A stretch of 34,948 nt of DNA from an uncultured Clostridia bacterium. Its GTDB lineage: Bacteria; Bacillota; Clostridia; TANB77; CAG-508. The position numbers and the translations under genes were made by a program. The stretch lies in the NCBI GenBank assembly GCA_947589835.1, contig CANQCT010000012.1, forward strand, positions 1-34,948, written 5' to 3'. The notes beneath the pieces were generated by a model that ran no database searches, was not told the origin of the DNA, and saw only the letters and a list, made by a program, of their open reading frames with translations. The stretch's first letter is position 1. Each line of letters opens with the position of its first letter. Shown piece after piece: positions 27,217-33,938 of this stretch.

Positions 27217-27924
27217 CTATTTTCCACCAAATTTACGATTTCTTTGAGTAAAAGTTTCTATTGCATCATCTAAGTCTTTTTCTGAAAAGTCTGGCCAATA
27301 TTTTGGTATAAATAAAAATTCTGTATATGCAAGTTGCCATAATAAATAATTACTAATTCTTTGTTCTCCACCTGGTCTAATTAGCAAATCTGGATCTGGC
27401 TGACCTGCAGTATATAGGTTATTTGAAACTAGTTCTTCATTTATATTTTCTAGCAAAATTTCATTATTTTTTACTTTTTTAGCTATTTTGGTTACTGCTT
27501 TTACAATTTCATCTCTTCCACCATAATTAAAAGCAATATTTAAAGTAAGCCCTGTATTTTCTTTTGTTTTATTTACTATTTTTTCAATGCTTTTTTGTAA
27601 ACTAACATCTAGTTTAGAAATATCTCCTATAATATTTATTTTTATATTATCAAGATTTTTATCTGTTAAAAATTCTTCAACATATTTTTGAAGTAAAAGC
27701 ATTAATGCTCCTACCTCTTCTTTTGTTCTTTTCCAGTTTTCTGTTGAAAAGGCATACACTGTTAAATATTTAATTCCAATTTTATTTGCATATTTGGCAA
27801 TTCGTTTTAAATTTTCTGCACCTTCTTTGTGACCTAGTTTAATATCTAAGCCTTTTTCTTTAGCCCATCTGCGATTTCCATCCATAATAATTGCAATATG
27901 TTTAGGTAAAATTTTTTCTTCCAT
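27217..27924 (-). CDS. uppS: Isoprenyl transferase (undecaprenyl diphosphate synthase) UppS
   Basis: UppS elongates farnesyl diphosphate with isopentenyl diphosphate to the C55 lipid carrier for wall synthesis. The 235 residues include the substrate loop HIAIIMDGNRRWAKEKG (about 8-25), YLTVYAFSTENWKR, FNYGGRDEI and the C-terminal RPGGEQRISNYLLWQLAYTEF with the conserved RxxGExRxSNFxxWQ pattern. It normally works as a dimer in the cytoplasm. The ATG at 27924 has no adjacent ribosome site; AAGGAGG is 36 nt upstream with a 9 bp hairpin between, described separately. No other start codon fits the frame. Confidence 0.96.
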   Translation of the reverse strand: MEEKILPKHIAIIMDGNRRWAKEKGLDIKLGHKEGAENLKRIAKYANKIGIKYLTVYAFSTENWKRTKEEVGALMLLLQKYVEEFLTDKNLDNIKINIIGDISKLDVSLQKSIEKIVNKTKENTGLTLNIAFNYGGRDEIVKAVTKIAKKVKNNEILLENINEELVSNNLYTAGQPDPDLLIRPGGEQRISNYLLWQLAYTEFLFIPKYWPDFSEKDLDDAIETFTQRNRKFGGK

Positions 27925-27934
27925 ACAATAGATT

Positions 27935-27967
27935 ATATTAGTTAAAAAAAACTAATATTTCCTCCTT
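27935..27967 (-). promoter_or_regulatory. uppS ribosome binding site displaced by a hairpin
   Basis: AAGGAGG at 27961-27967 is followed on the minus strand by ATATTAGTT, a T-run and AACTAATAT, a perfect 9 bp stem. Folding this hairpin would bring the site to about 12 nt from the uppS ATG. Confidence 0.5.
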
Positions 27968-28063
27968 AACAATAAAACTTAATACTTATATTACGAATAT
28001 TTAATTTGTAATTAATATAATTTTATACAAAGTATTTCTTTTATATAATAATGTTTAAAAGCA

Positions 28064-28609
28064 CTAAATATTCATTATTTCTTTTTCTTTTGCTTCTAGT
28101 AATGTATCTATTTCTTGAATTTTTTTATCTGTTAATTTTTGAATTTGGTCTTCTTCATTTTTTAAATCATCTTCAGTTATTTCTGATTTTTTCTGTGCTT
28201 CTTTTGCTTCATCTATTGCATCTCTTCTAATAGAACGAACTGCAACTTTAGCCTCTTCTGCAAGTTTTCTAATATCTTTTACTATTTCTTTTCTTCTTTC
28301 TTCATTTAATTCAGGGAAAACAAGTCTTATAACTTTTCCGTCATTATTAGGATTAATTCCAATATCTGATTTTAAAATTTCTTTTTCTATTTCTTTTAAT
28401 AAACTAATATCCCATGGTTGGATTAATATCATTCTAGCTTCTGGTACAGAAATACCAGCTACTTGGTTAATTGGTGTTGGTACTCCATAGTAATCTACTG
28501 AAATTTTATTTAATATTGCAGGGTTTGCTCTACCTGCTCTAATTTCTGCTAAACTTTCTTTAAAAACACTTATTGTTTTATCCATTTTTTCTTCATAAAC
28601 ATTATTCAT
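28064..28609 (-). CDS. frr: Ribosome recycling factor
   Basis: RRF, with EF-G, splits the post-termination ribosome. The 181-residue protein matches throughout: an N-terminal long helix starting [29 protein letters not shown], domain II ([30 protein letters not shown]), [39 protein letters not shown] region, and a last helix to EKEIMNI. It follows pyrH and precedes uppS, the common Firmicutes order. The gap to pyrH (176 nt) is A/T-rich with no strong promoter seen. AAAGGAG precedes the start at a slightly long 12 nt. Confidence 0.97.
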   Translation of the reverse strand: MNNVYEEKMDKTISVFKESLAEIRAGRANPAILNKISVDYYGVPTPINQVAGISVPEARMILIQPWDISLLKEIEKEILKSDIGINPNNDGKVIRLVFPELNEERRKEIVKDIRKLAEEAKVAVRSIRRDAIDEAKEAQKKSEITEDDLKNEEDQIQKLTDKKIQEIDTLLEAKEKEIMNI

Positions 28610-28785
28610 AATTTTAATTTTCTCCTTTACTTTTATTACTTTTGGCTAATATATTAATTAATATTTAAAACTATTTATAATATAATACTATAAAACTTTA
28701 GCTTACTTTATTTGCAACATTATTTGCAAAATTTTAAAGTATTTATAAAATTTTATACTATCTATATTTTAATTGTATTATATAG

Positions 28786-29496
28786 TTATTCAATAATAGT
28801 ACCTACTTTTTCTCCTAAAATTGCTTTTACCATATTTTCTGGCTTATCTATTGCAAATACTATTAGTGAAATATTATTATCTCTGCATAATGAGGTAGCT
28901 GTTGAATCCATTACTTTTAGGTCTTTGTTTAAAATATCTAAATAGCTAATTTTATCGTATTTTACTGCATTTGGATTTACTTTTGGATCATCTGAATACA
29001 CTCCATCAATAGTTTTTCCAACTAATATTACTTCTGCATCTATTTCTGCTGCTCTTAATGCTGCTGCAGTATCTGTTGTAAAATATGGATTTCCTGTACC
29101 ACAAGAAAAAATAACAACTCTTCCTTTTTCTAAATGCTTAACAGCTTTTCTTTTAATGTATGGTTCTGCAATTTCTCTCATTTCTATTGCTGTTTGCAAT
29201 CTTGTATACACACCTCTTGCTTCTAATGCGTCTTGCAAGGCTAAGCCATTTATACAAGTAGCAAGCATTCCCATATAATCTGATGTTGTTCTTTCCATAT
29301 TATAGCCATATTTGCCTCTCCAGAAGTTTCCACCTCCAACAACAATTCCTACTTGTACACCTAAGTCTACAAGTTCTTTTATTTTGTCGCATATATTTTC
29401 TAAAGTTTTTACATTTATGCCATGCTTTTCATCTCCTGCTAAGGCTTCTCCGCTTAGCTTTAGTAATACTCTTTTATACTTTATTTTATTAGGCAC
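28786..29496 (-). CDS. pyrH: Uridylate kinase PyrH
   Basis: PyrH phosphorylates UMP to UDP in pyrimidine biosynthesis and is a hexameric amino-acid-kinase fold enzyme regulated by GTP/UTP. Seen are [15 protein letters not shown] (residues 5-19), [13 protein letters not shown], the [19 protein letters not shown] helix, and [21 protein letters not shown]. The 236 residues are normal. The start is GTG at 29496, after AAGGAGAG. It is the first gene of the pyrH-frr-uppS-cdsA-rseP-polC block; rpsB and tsf, which often precede it, are absent and copy 6 of the hairpin element lies upstream instead. Confidence 0.97.
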   Translation of the reverse strand: MPNKIKYKRVLLKLSGEALAGDEKHGINVKTLENICDKIKELVDLGVQVGIVVGGGNFWRGKYGYNMERTTSDYMGMLATCINGLALQDALEARGVYTRLQTAIEMREIAEPYIKRKAVKHLEKGRVVIFSCGTGNPYFTTDTAAALRAAEIDAEVILVGKTIDGVYSDDPKVNPNAVKYDKISYLDILNKDLKVMDSTATSLCRDNNISLIVFAIDKPENMVKAILGEKVGTIIE

Positions 29497-29609
29497 TTTA
29501 ACACTCTCCTTAACTTTATATTTTCTTTGTATATTCTATCATAGTTTATTTATTTTTACATCTTTTTTTGAAAAATTTTTTAACTAATTAATGGTTTTAT
29601 AATTAACAC

Positions 29610-29726
29610 GCTTAGAAATAGTACTAGTTTTCTTGTTTTTCAAATGCCCGTTGCAGTTGGCCATTCAAAGAAGAAACGTCAGAACGGGACCTCTCAAAAC
29701 TGCGAAAAATAGTACTATTTCTAAGC
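29610..29726 (-). repeat. Intergenic hairpin element, copy 6
   Basis: This 117 nt copy has arms GCTTAGAAATAGTACTA and exact complement, two bases longer than in copies 1-5 and shared only with copy 7. The variable apical segment is ATGGCCAA. It lies between the divergent pyrH and sortase genes, in a 339 nt gap otherwise A/T-rich and without a visible gene. Confidence 0.92.
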
Positions 29727-29835
29727 TTTAATGTAATTATAGCTATTAACGTTTTAATTAATTATTATTGTTTTTAAATTTTAATAAATATTTTTTCTAT
29801 AATTGATAATACTAAAATAAAAAGGTGATTATATA

Positions 29836-30573
29836 ATGAATAAAATTGTGTTAAAAAAGAAGAAAAAAAGCATACATCCTCATTACAATTTTAAAGTTGA
29901 ATTTAGTAATGAAATATTTGAAATTCCTTATGAAGAAAATATTAATGCTAAAACATATAAAAGTGAAATTTATAAATATATTAGTAAAAACAAATATTTT
30001 ATTCAATTTTTAATATCCATTATAGTTTCTGCTATATTTATACTAGTTTTTTTATATCAAATTTATAATTTAAAAGAAAATGAAAAATTATCACAGGAAT
30101 TATTAAATAGTTATTCTTTAACTACATTATATCAAGATAATGAACCTGTTAAAATAGAAAAGCAGTCTGTGCTAGTTGAAAATCCATTTGTAATAGGTAT
30201 AATTAAAATTTCAAAAATTGGTTTAAATTACCCTATTATTTCTGAAACAAATGATGATTTATTAAAAATTTCCTTATGCCGATTTGCAGGTCCTATGCCA
30301 AATGAATATGGAAATTTATGTATTGCTGGGCACAATTATGTTGATAATAAGTTCTTTAGCAATTTAAGTAAGTTAAAAAATGGAGATGTAATAGAAATTT
30401 ATGATTTGCACGGAAAACAAATTAATTATGAAGTATTTAATAAGTATGAAGTAAAGGCTAATGACTTATCTTGTACTAAGCAAGATGAATCTAATAAAAG
30501 AATTATTACCTTACTTACTTGTAATAATGTAAATGGAAAAAGAACAGTTGTAAAAGCTAAAGAAATAACTTGA
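29836..30573 (+). CDS. Sortase (class D/E-like transpeptidase)
   Basis: The 245-residue protein has a basic N-terminus (KKKKKSIHPHYNF), one transmembrane helix at about 55-76 (YFIQFLISIIVSAIFILVFLY) and an extracellular sortase domain from about 115 (VIGIIKISKIGLNYPIISET). Catalytic residues are visible: His in NLCIAGHNYV, Cys in ITLLTCNN and Arg four residues on in NGKRTVVKA. It should cleave LPxTG-type signals and attach proteins to peptidoglycan. The convergent gene just downstream encodes an LPDTG protein, so the two probably form a dedicated pair. The long charged cytoplasmic N-terminus (about 50 residues) is unusual for a sortase. Confidence 0.93.
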   Translation: MNKIVLKKKKKSIHPHYNFKVEFSNEIFEIPYEENINAKTYKSEIYKYISKNKYFIQFLISIIVSAIFILVFLYQIYNLKENEKLSQELLNSYSLTTLYQDNEPVKIEKQSVLVENPFVIGIIKISKIGLNYPIISETNDDLLKISLCRFAGPMPNEYGNLCIAGHNYVDNKFFSNLSKLKNGDVIEIYDLHGKQINYEVFNKYEVKANDLSCTKQDESNKRIITLLTCNNVNGKRTVVKAKEIT

Positions 30574-30615
30574 ACTTAAAAATGATTTAAGTTAAAAATT
30601 GTTTTGAAAAATAGC

Positions 30616-30656
30616 ATTAATTAGTCAGCAAACATTAAGCTTGCTGACCAATTAAT
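30616..30656. terminator. Bidirectional terminator between sortase and LPDTG genes
   Basis: ATTAATTAGTCAGCAA pairs with TTGCTGACCAATTAAT (one mismatch) around a 9 nt loop, between the two convergent genes. Confidence 0.8.
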
Positions 30657-30673
30657 ATTTAAATTTATGATTA

Positions 30674-31030
30674 TTAAATATTTTTATAATTTCTAATTTT
30701 TACAAAAGCATATATTGATGATGCTATACAAATTGTTATAAAAACAAATAATGCAGTATCTTCTGCAACACCAGTATCTGGTAAAGAATTTGTTGGAGTG
30801 TTATTTCCATTATTACTTGGAGTAGGTGTTGGAGTTGGTGTTGGAGTTGGTATTTGAGTAGGAGTTTGTGAAGGTTCTGGTGTAGGTGTTGGTGCTGTTG
30901 TTGGTTCTTGTGTATTAGGTTCTTCATTGTTAAAAAGTGGAAGTGGGTTTGTTGCTTTAACTCCTGCTAGCATTACAAATAAATATGCGATAATTAAAAT
31001 AAATACTACTATAATTTTTTTGTTTTTCAT
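30674..31030 (-). CDS. LPDTG-anchored Thr/Pro-rich surface protein
   Basis: The 118-residue protein has a signal peptide (about 1-26, KKIIVVFILIIAYLFVMLAGVKA), a Thr/Pro stalk with TPTPTPTP repeats (about 40-76), and a sorting signal SLPDTG at about 83-88, followed by a hydrophobic helix ALFVFITICIASSIYAFV and a basic end KIRNYKNI. There is no folded domain: the mature part is almost only a wall-spanning stalk. The neighbouring convergent sortase is the likely partner. Both genes are bracketed by copies 6 and 7 of the hairpin element. GGAG precedes the start; a consensus-like promoter lies upstream. Confidence 0.93.
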   Translation of the reverse strand: MKNKKIIVVFILIIAYLFVMLAGVKATNPLPLFNNEEPNTQEPTTAPTPTPEPSQTPTQIPTPTPTPTPTPSNNGNNTPTNSLPDTGVAEDTALFVFITICIASSIYAFVKIRNYKNI

Positions 31031-31115
31031 ATTTTTTTCTCCTTTTTCTTTCGATATTAATACTTAGTATTCGTAAAAATATAAAAGTTTATACATATTT
31101 TTTTAATTCATAAGT

Positions 31116-31144
31116 ATTTTATACTTTTATTTTTAAATAGTCAA
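31116..31144 (-). promoter_or_regulatory. Sigma-A type promoter of the LPDTG gene
   Basis: TTGACT, 17 nt, TAAAAT on the minus strand, about 85 nt before the ATG. A 13 bp palindrome AATACTTAGTATT (31059-31071) lies between it and the start and could be an operator. Confidence 0.6.
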
Positions 31145-31202
31145 GTTTTTTTGTTATTTTTTGTTATTTTTATTATATTTTTTGTTAATATATAGTTAAC
31201 CT

Positions 31203-31320
31203 GCTTAGAAATAGTACTAGTTTTCTTGTTTTTCAAATTGCCCGTTGCAGTAGTAGGCTCAAAGAAGAAATGTCAGAACGGGACCTCTCAAAACTGCGAA
31301 AAATAGTACTATTTCTAAGC
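31203..31320 (-). repeat. Intergenic hairpin element, copy 7
   Basis: At 118 nt it is the longest copy and nearly identical to copy 6, with the same GCTTAGAAATAGTACTA arms and same orientation. It differs mainly in the variable apical segment (GCCTACTA versus ATGGCCAA). It occupies the gap between the LPDTG gene and ychF. Confidence 0.92.
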
Positions 31321-31368
31321 TTTAATGTAATTATAACTATTTTTAAATTAAAAAATAAACATTAAACA

Positions 31369-32460
31369 TTAAACATTAAATCTAAATAAAACCACATCCC
31401 CATCTTGCATAATGTAATCTTTTCCTTCTAGCCTCATTAAGCCCTTTTCTTTTACTGCATTTATTGAACCTTCTTTTATTAAATCGCTGTAAGAAACTAT
31501 TTCCGCACGTATAAATCCTCTTTGAATGTCTGTATGAATTTTTCCAGCAGCTTCTGGTGCTTTTGTTCCTTTTTTTATTGTCCATGCTCTTACTTCTGGT
31601 TCTCCAGCAGTTAAAAATGACATTAATCCAAGTAAATCATAACTTGCTTTTATAACTTTATCTAGTCCAGATTCTTCTAATCCAAGTGCTTCTAGCATTT
31701 CTTTTTGTTCATTTTTTTCTAAGCTTGCTAGTTCTTCTTCTATTTTTACGCAAAGTGGAATTACTTCTGCATTTTCCTGTTTTACATATTCTTTTACTTT
31801 TTGTACATTTTCGTTTTGCTCTGCTACATTTAATTCTTTTTCTGAAATATTAGCAACATATAGTATTGGCTTCATTGTTAGTAAAAAAGAATCTTTTAAA
31901 ATTTCTTTTTGTTCTTCATTAAGTGTAACTGATTTTGCTAGTTTTCCTTGTTCTAGTGCTTGTTTTACTTTTTCTAATACATCTATTTCCTCTTGATATT
32001 TTTTATCTGCTTTTAATTTCTTTTTTGCATTATCTAAGCGTTTTTCAACTGTTTCCATATCTGCAAAAATAAGTTCTAAGTTTATTGTTTCTATATCTCT
32101 AATAGGATCAATGCTTCCATCTACGTGAACAATATTAGGATCATTAAAGCACCTTACTACTTCTATAATACTATCTACTTCTCTAATATGAGATAGAAAC
32201 TTGTTTCCAAGTCCTTCCCCATGGCTAGCACCTTTTACTAAGCCTGCAATATCAACAAATTCAATTATAGCAGGTGTAATTTTTTGAGTTTTATAAATAT
32301 CTGCTAGTTTTTCTAATCTTTCATCTGGTACAGCAACTACTCCTACATTAGGCTCTATTGTACAAAAAGGATAATTTTGGCATTCTGCTCCAGCTTTAGT
32401 TATTGCATTAAATAATGTACTTTTTCCTACATTTGGTAGGCCTACAATTCCCATTTTCAT
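31369..32460 (-). CDS. ychF: Redox-regulated ATPase YchF (Obg-like, OLA1 family)
   Basis: YchF is a ribosome-associated P-loop ATPase of the Obg family, linked to oxidative stress responses. The 363 residues carry G1 GLPNVGKSTLFNAIT (residues 6-20), G3 DIAGLVKGASHGEGLGNKFL, the NISEKE motif in place of NKxD, a coiled-coil insert (about 130-170) and a C-terminal TGS domain (IHTDIQRGFIRAEIVSYSDLIKEG) ending VVLFRFNV. The length and the relaxed G4 motif match YchF rather than ObgE. AAAGGGAG precedes the start. It is followed by a short AAACATT triplet repeat and copy 7 of the hairpin element. Confidence 0.97.
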   Translation of the reverse strand: MKMGIVGLPNVGKSTLFNAITKAGAECQNYPFCTIEPNVGVVAVPDERLEKLADIYKTQKITPAIIEFVDIAGLVKGASHGEGLGNKFLSHIREVDSIIEVVRCFNDPNIVHVDGSIDPIRDIETINLELIFADMETVEKRLDNAKKKLKADKKYQEEIDVLEKVKQALEQGKLAKSVTLNEEQKEILKDSFLLTMKPILYVANISEKELNVAEQNENVQKVKEYVKQENAEVIPLCVKIEEELASLEKNEQKEMLEALGLEESGLDKVIKASYDLLGLMSFLTAGEPEVRAWTIKKGTKAPEAAGKIHTDIQRGFIRAEIVSYSDLIKEGSINAVKEKGLMRLEGKDYIMQDGDVVLFRFNV

Positions 32461-32521
32461 TTTGCTTTTCTCCCTTTTTCTCTCTTGGACAATATTGATG
32501 CAAACACAATCAATTTACTAA

Positions 32522-32549
32522 AGTATATCATAATTTTAATAATTTGCAA
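32522..32549 (-). promoter_or_regulatory. Likely promoter of ychF
   Basis: TTGCAA, 16 nt, TATACT on the minus strand, about 60 nt before the ATG. Confidence 0.5.
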
Positions 32550-32622
32550 TAGTAGAAACATCTTTTATCATATAAAGCTAAAAAATAAAGATATATGTAC
32601 TTCCATCCGCAGTACAGGACCA

Positions 32623-33033
32623 TTATTTAACCAAACTTAAATCTCCATTTATAATTATTGGCAAAAATCCTGATATTTCATCATATAGCATTCCTTCTGG
32701 AATATCATTATAAAGATATATTTTTTTATTTTTCATAAATGCCTCATATATTTCTATAAATGTTGCTCCGCCTATATAATTTTTCTTCCCATTCTTATCA
32801 AAATTTAAGGTTAATACTGCATCCATTGTTGCAATTCTTTCTTCACTCATTCTAAACATTCTAGCTTTAAATTTGGCATGTTCTTTTTCTCCTAAATTCC
32901 AACTTTTCTTTTCTGCATCTGGTTCATTATATGAATTGGGTAACTCCACTACATGTCCCATTTTTTCTAATTTTTCCTTTATTGGTGCAATATCTTTATA
33001 AAATACCTTGCTACAAATAATTAATATCTTCAT
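32623..33033 (-). CDS. Small nucleoside 2-deoxyribosyltransferase-like protein
   Basis: The 136 residues begin MKILIICSKVFYKDI, a first Rossmann-like strand, with KEKLEKMGHVVELPN next. The centre has MDAVLTLNFDKNGKKNYIGGATFIEIYEAFMKNKKIYLYNDIPEGMLYDEI, the DAVL...GxxxExxxAF...KxIxLY layout of the nucleoside 2-deoxyribosyltransferase/DUF4406 fold. The Gly-x2-x-Glu-IYEAF segment would carry the catalytic Glu. Many such stand-alone proteins have no proven activity. It lies alone, with about 100 nt before ychF and an inverted repeat upstream; the start follows AGGAGGAAA. Confidence 0.75.
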   Translation of the reverse strand: MKILIICSKVFYKDIAPIKEKLEKMGHVVELPNSYNEPDAEKKSWNLGEKEHAKFKARMFRMSEERIATMDAVLTLNFDKNGKKNYIGGATFIEIYEAFMKNKKIYLYNDIPEGMLYDEISGFLPIIINGDLSLVK

Positions 33034-33139
33034 ATTTTTTTCCTCCTAATTATTCTTGATATGCAAATTATAACAATAAAGTCTATATATTGCAAACAAA
33101 ATAGCAAAATTTGTTTCAAGAGTTTTATTGTAGTAATTT

Positions 33140-33199
33140 GTAAGTGTAAAATTAATGTAGGCAAAATATAAAAATTACCTACATTAATTTTACACTTAC
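33140..33199. repeat. Perfect 22 bp inverted repeat, 16 nt loop
   Basis: Arms at 33140-33161 (begins GTAAGTGTAAAATTAATG) and 33178-33199 are exact complements. It lies about 110 nt upstream of the gene starting at 33033 and could be a terminator for something to the right or a hairpin-type repeat. Confidence 0.7.
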
Positions 33200-33317
33200 T
33201 ATTATATGTATTTTACAAATAATTATGTGTTCAAATTACAGTATGTTATAATTTAAAAATTTTTTTTGAAGTTATTAAGAAAGTTATTTACAAAATATTT
33301 TTTAAAATAAAAGGCTA

Positions 33318-33466
33318 TAAAAAAATTGACCTTTTACAGTCAATTAACCATTTCGCCAAAGTGTGACGATTTTACTTGTTGGAGCGGACGTCGTAGTTAT
33401 CTACAGCTTTTTTATTCTTCAACAATTAATAAACAAATATGAATAAATGTAATAAAGTATATTATA
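33318..33466 (-). ncRNA. Candidate small RNA with terminator
   Basis: On the minus strand a TATAAT box (33461-33466) is followed by about 130 nt that contain a patch clearly richer in G/C than its surroundings (33351-33407, including GTAGATAACTAC and GACGTCCGCTCC). It ends in a terminator: AATTGAC, 8 nt loop, GTCAATT, then T7 (33318-33345). There is no start codon with a ribosome site in this stretch. The -35 box is poor. It lies in a 530 nt gap with no other gene. Confidence 0.35.
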
Positions 33467-33506
33467 CCTTATTATTAATAACAATCACTAAAAAAAGTTT
33501 AATAAA

Positions 33507-33551
33507 ACAATAAACTATATCCGTTAATTCTCAACAGATATAGCTTATTGT
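33507..33551 (-). terminator. Terminator after the small membrane protein gene
   Basis: On the minus strand ACAATAAGCTATATC pairs with GATATAGTTTATTGT (one G-U) around a 15 nt loop, followed by TTTTATTAAACTTTTTT. It begins 12 nt after the stop at 33564. Confidence 0.8.
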
Positions 33552-33563
33552 CTTACCTGGTAT

Positions 33564-33800
33564 TTAATCATAATGGTTTCTAAATTCTAAAAAATCCATA
33601 TCAAATCTTCCTATAAATTGATCTTCTTCATTAGGACATTTAGAATATTCAGCATCAAATAGCTCCTTTGAAAATTTATAAACTATTTTAGTTCGATTAT
33701 GTTTAATCTTTTCTACTAACACAGTAATTATAGGTACGATTGATGCACAAAGTACTATTCCTCCAGTTAACATTATTACCACCACGATACCCCCAAGCAT
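33564..33800 (-). CDS. Small single-pass membrane protein, unknown function
   Basis: The 78-residue protein has one hydrophobic segment at residues 2-30 (LGGIVVVIMLTGGIVLCASIVPIITVLVE) and a charged soluble part (KHNRTKIVYKFSKELFDAEYSKCPNEEDQFIGRFDMDFLEFRNHYD). I do not recognise it. A strong AAGGAGG sits right before the ATG, and a convincing terminator follows the stop, which supports expression as a single gene. It is between dinD and the candidate small RNA. Confidence 0.7.
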   Translation of the reverse strand: MLGGIVVVIMLTGGIVLCASIVPIITVLVEKIKHNRTKIVYKFSKELFDAEYSKCPNEEDQFIGRFDMDFLEFRNHYD

Positions 33801-33938
33801 AGAAATACCTCCTTGAAATAATTATTTTATAATAAGTGTCTATATATCAACCTGCAAAAACAGGATTAAAAAATTTATATAAAATGTATTATATCACGTT
33901 TTTTATAAAATGTAAAAGGTTAAAAAATGAATTGTCTT

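Noticed and set aside
2884..31320. The seven repeats as a dispersed CRISPR-like or IS-end system
   Set aside because: Copies are kilobases apart, in both orientations, with no spacers, no cas genes and no transposase in the window.
33351..33415. tRNA or tRNA remnant in the G/C-rich patch
   Set aside because: No T-loop (GGTTCGANTCC), no acceptor stem and no cloverleaf spacing on either strand.
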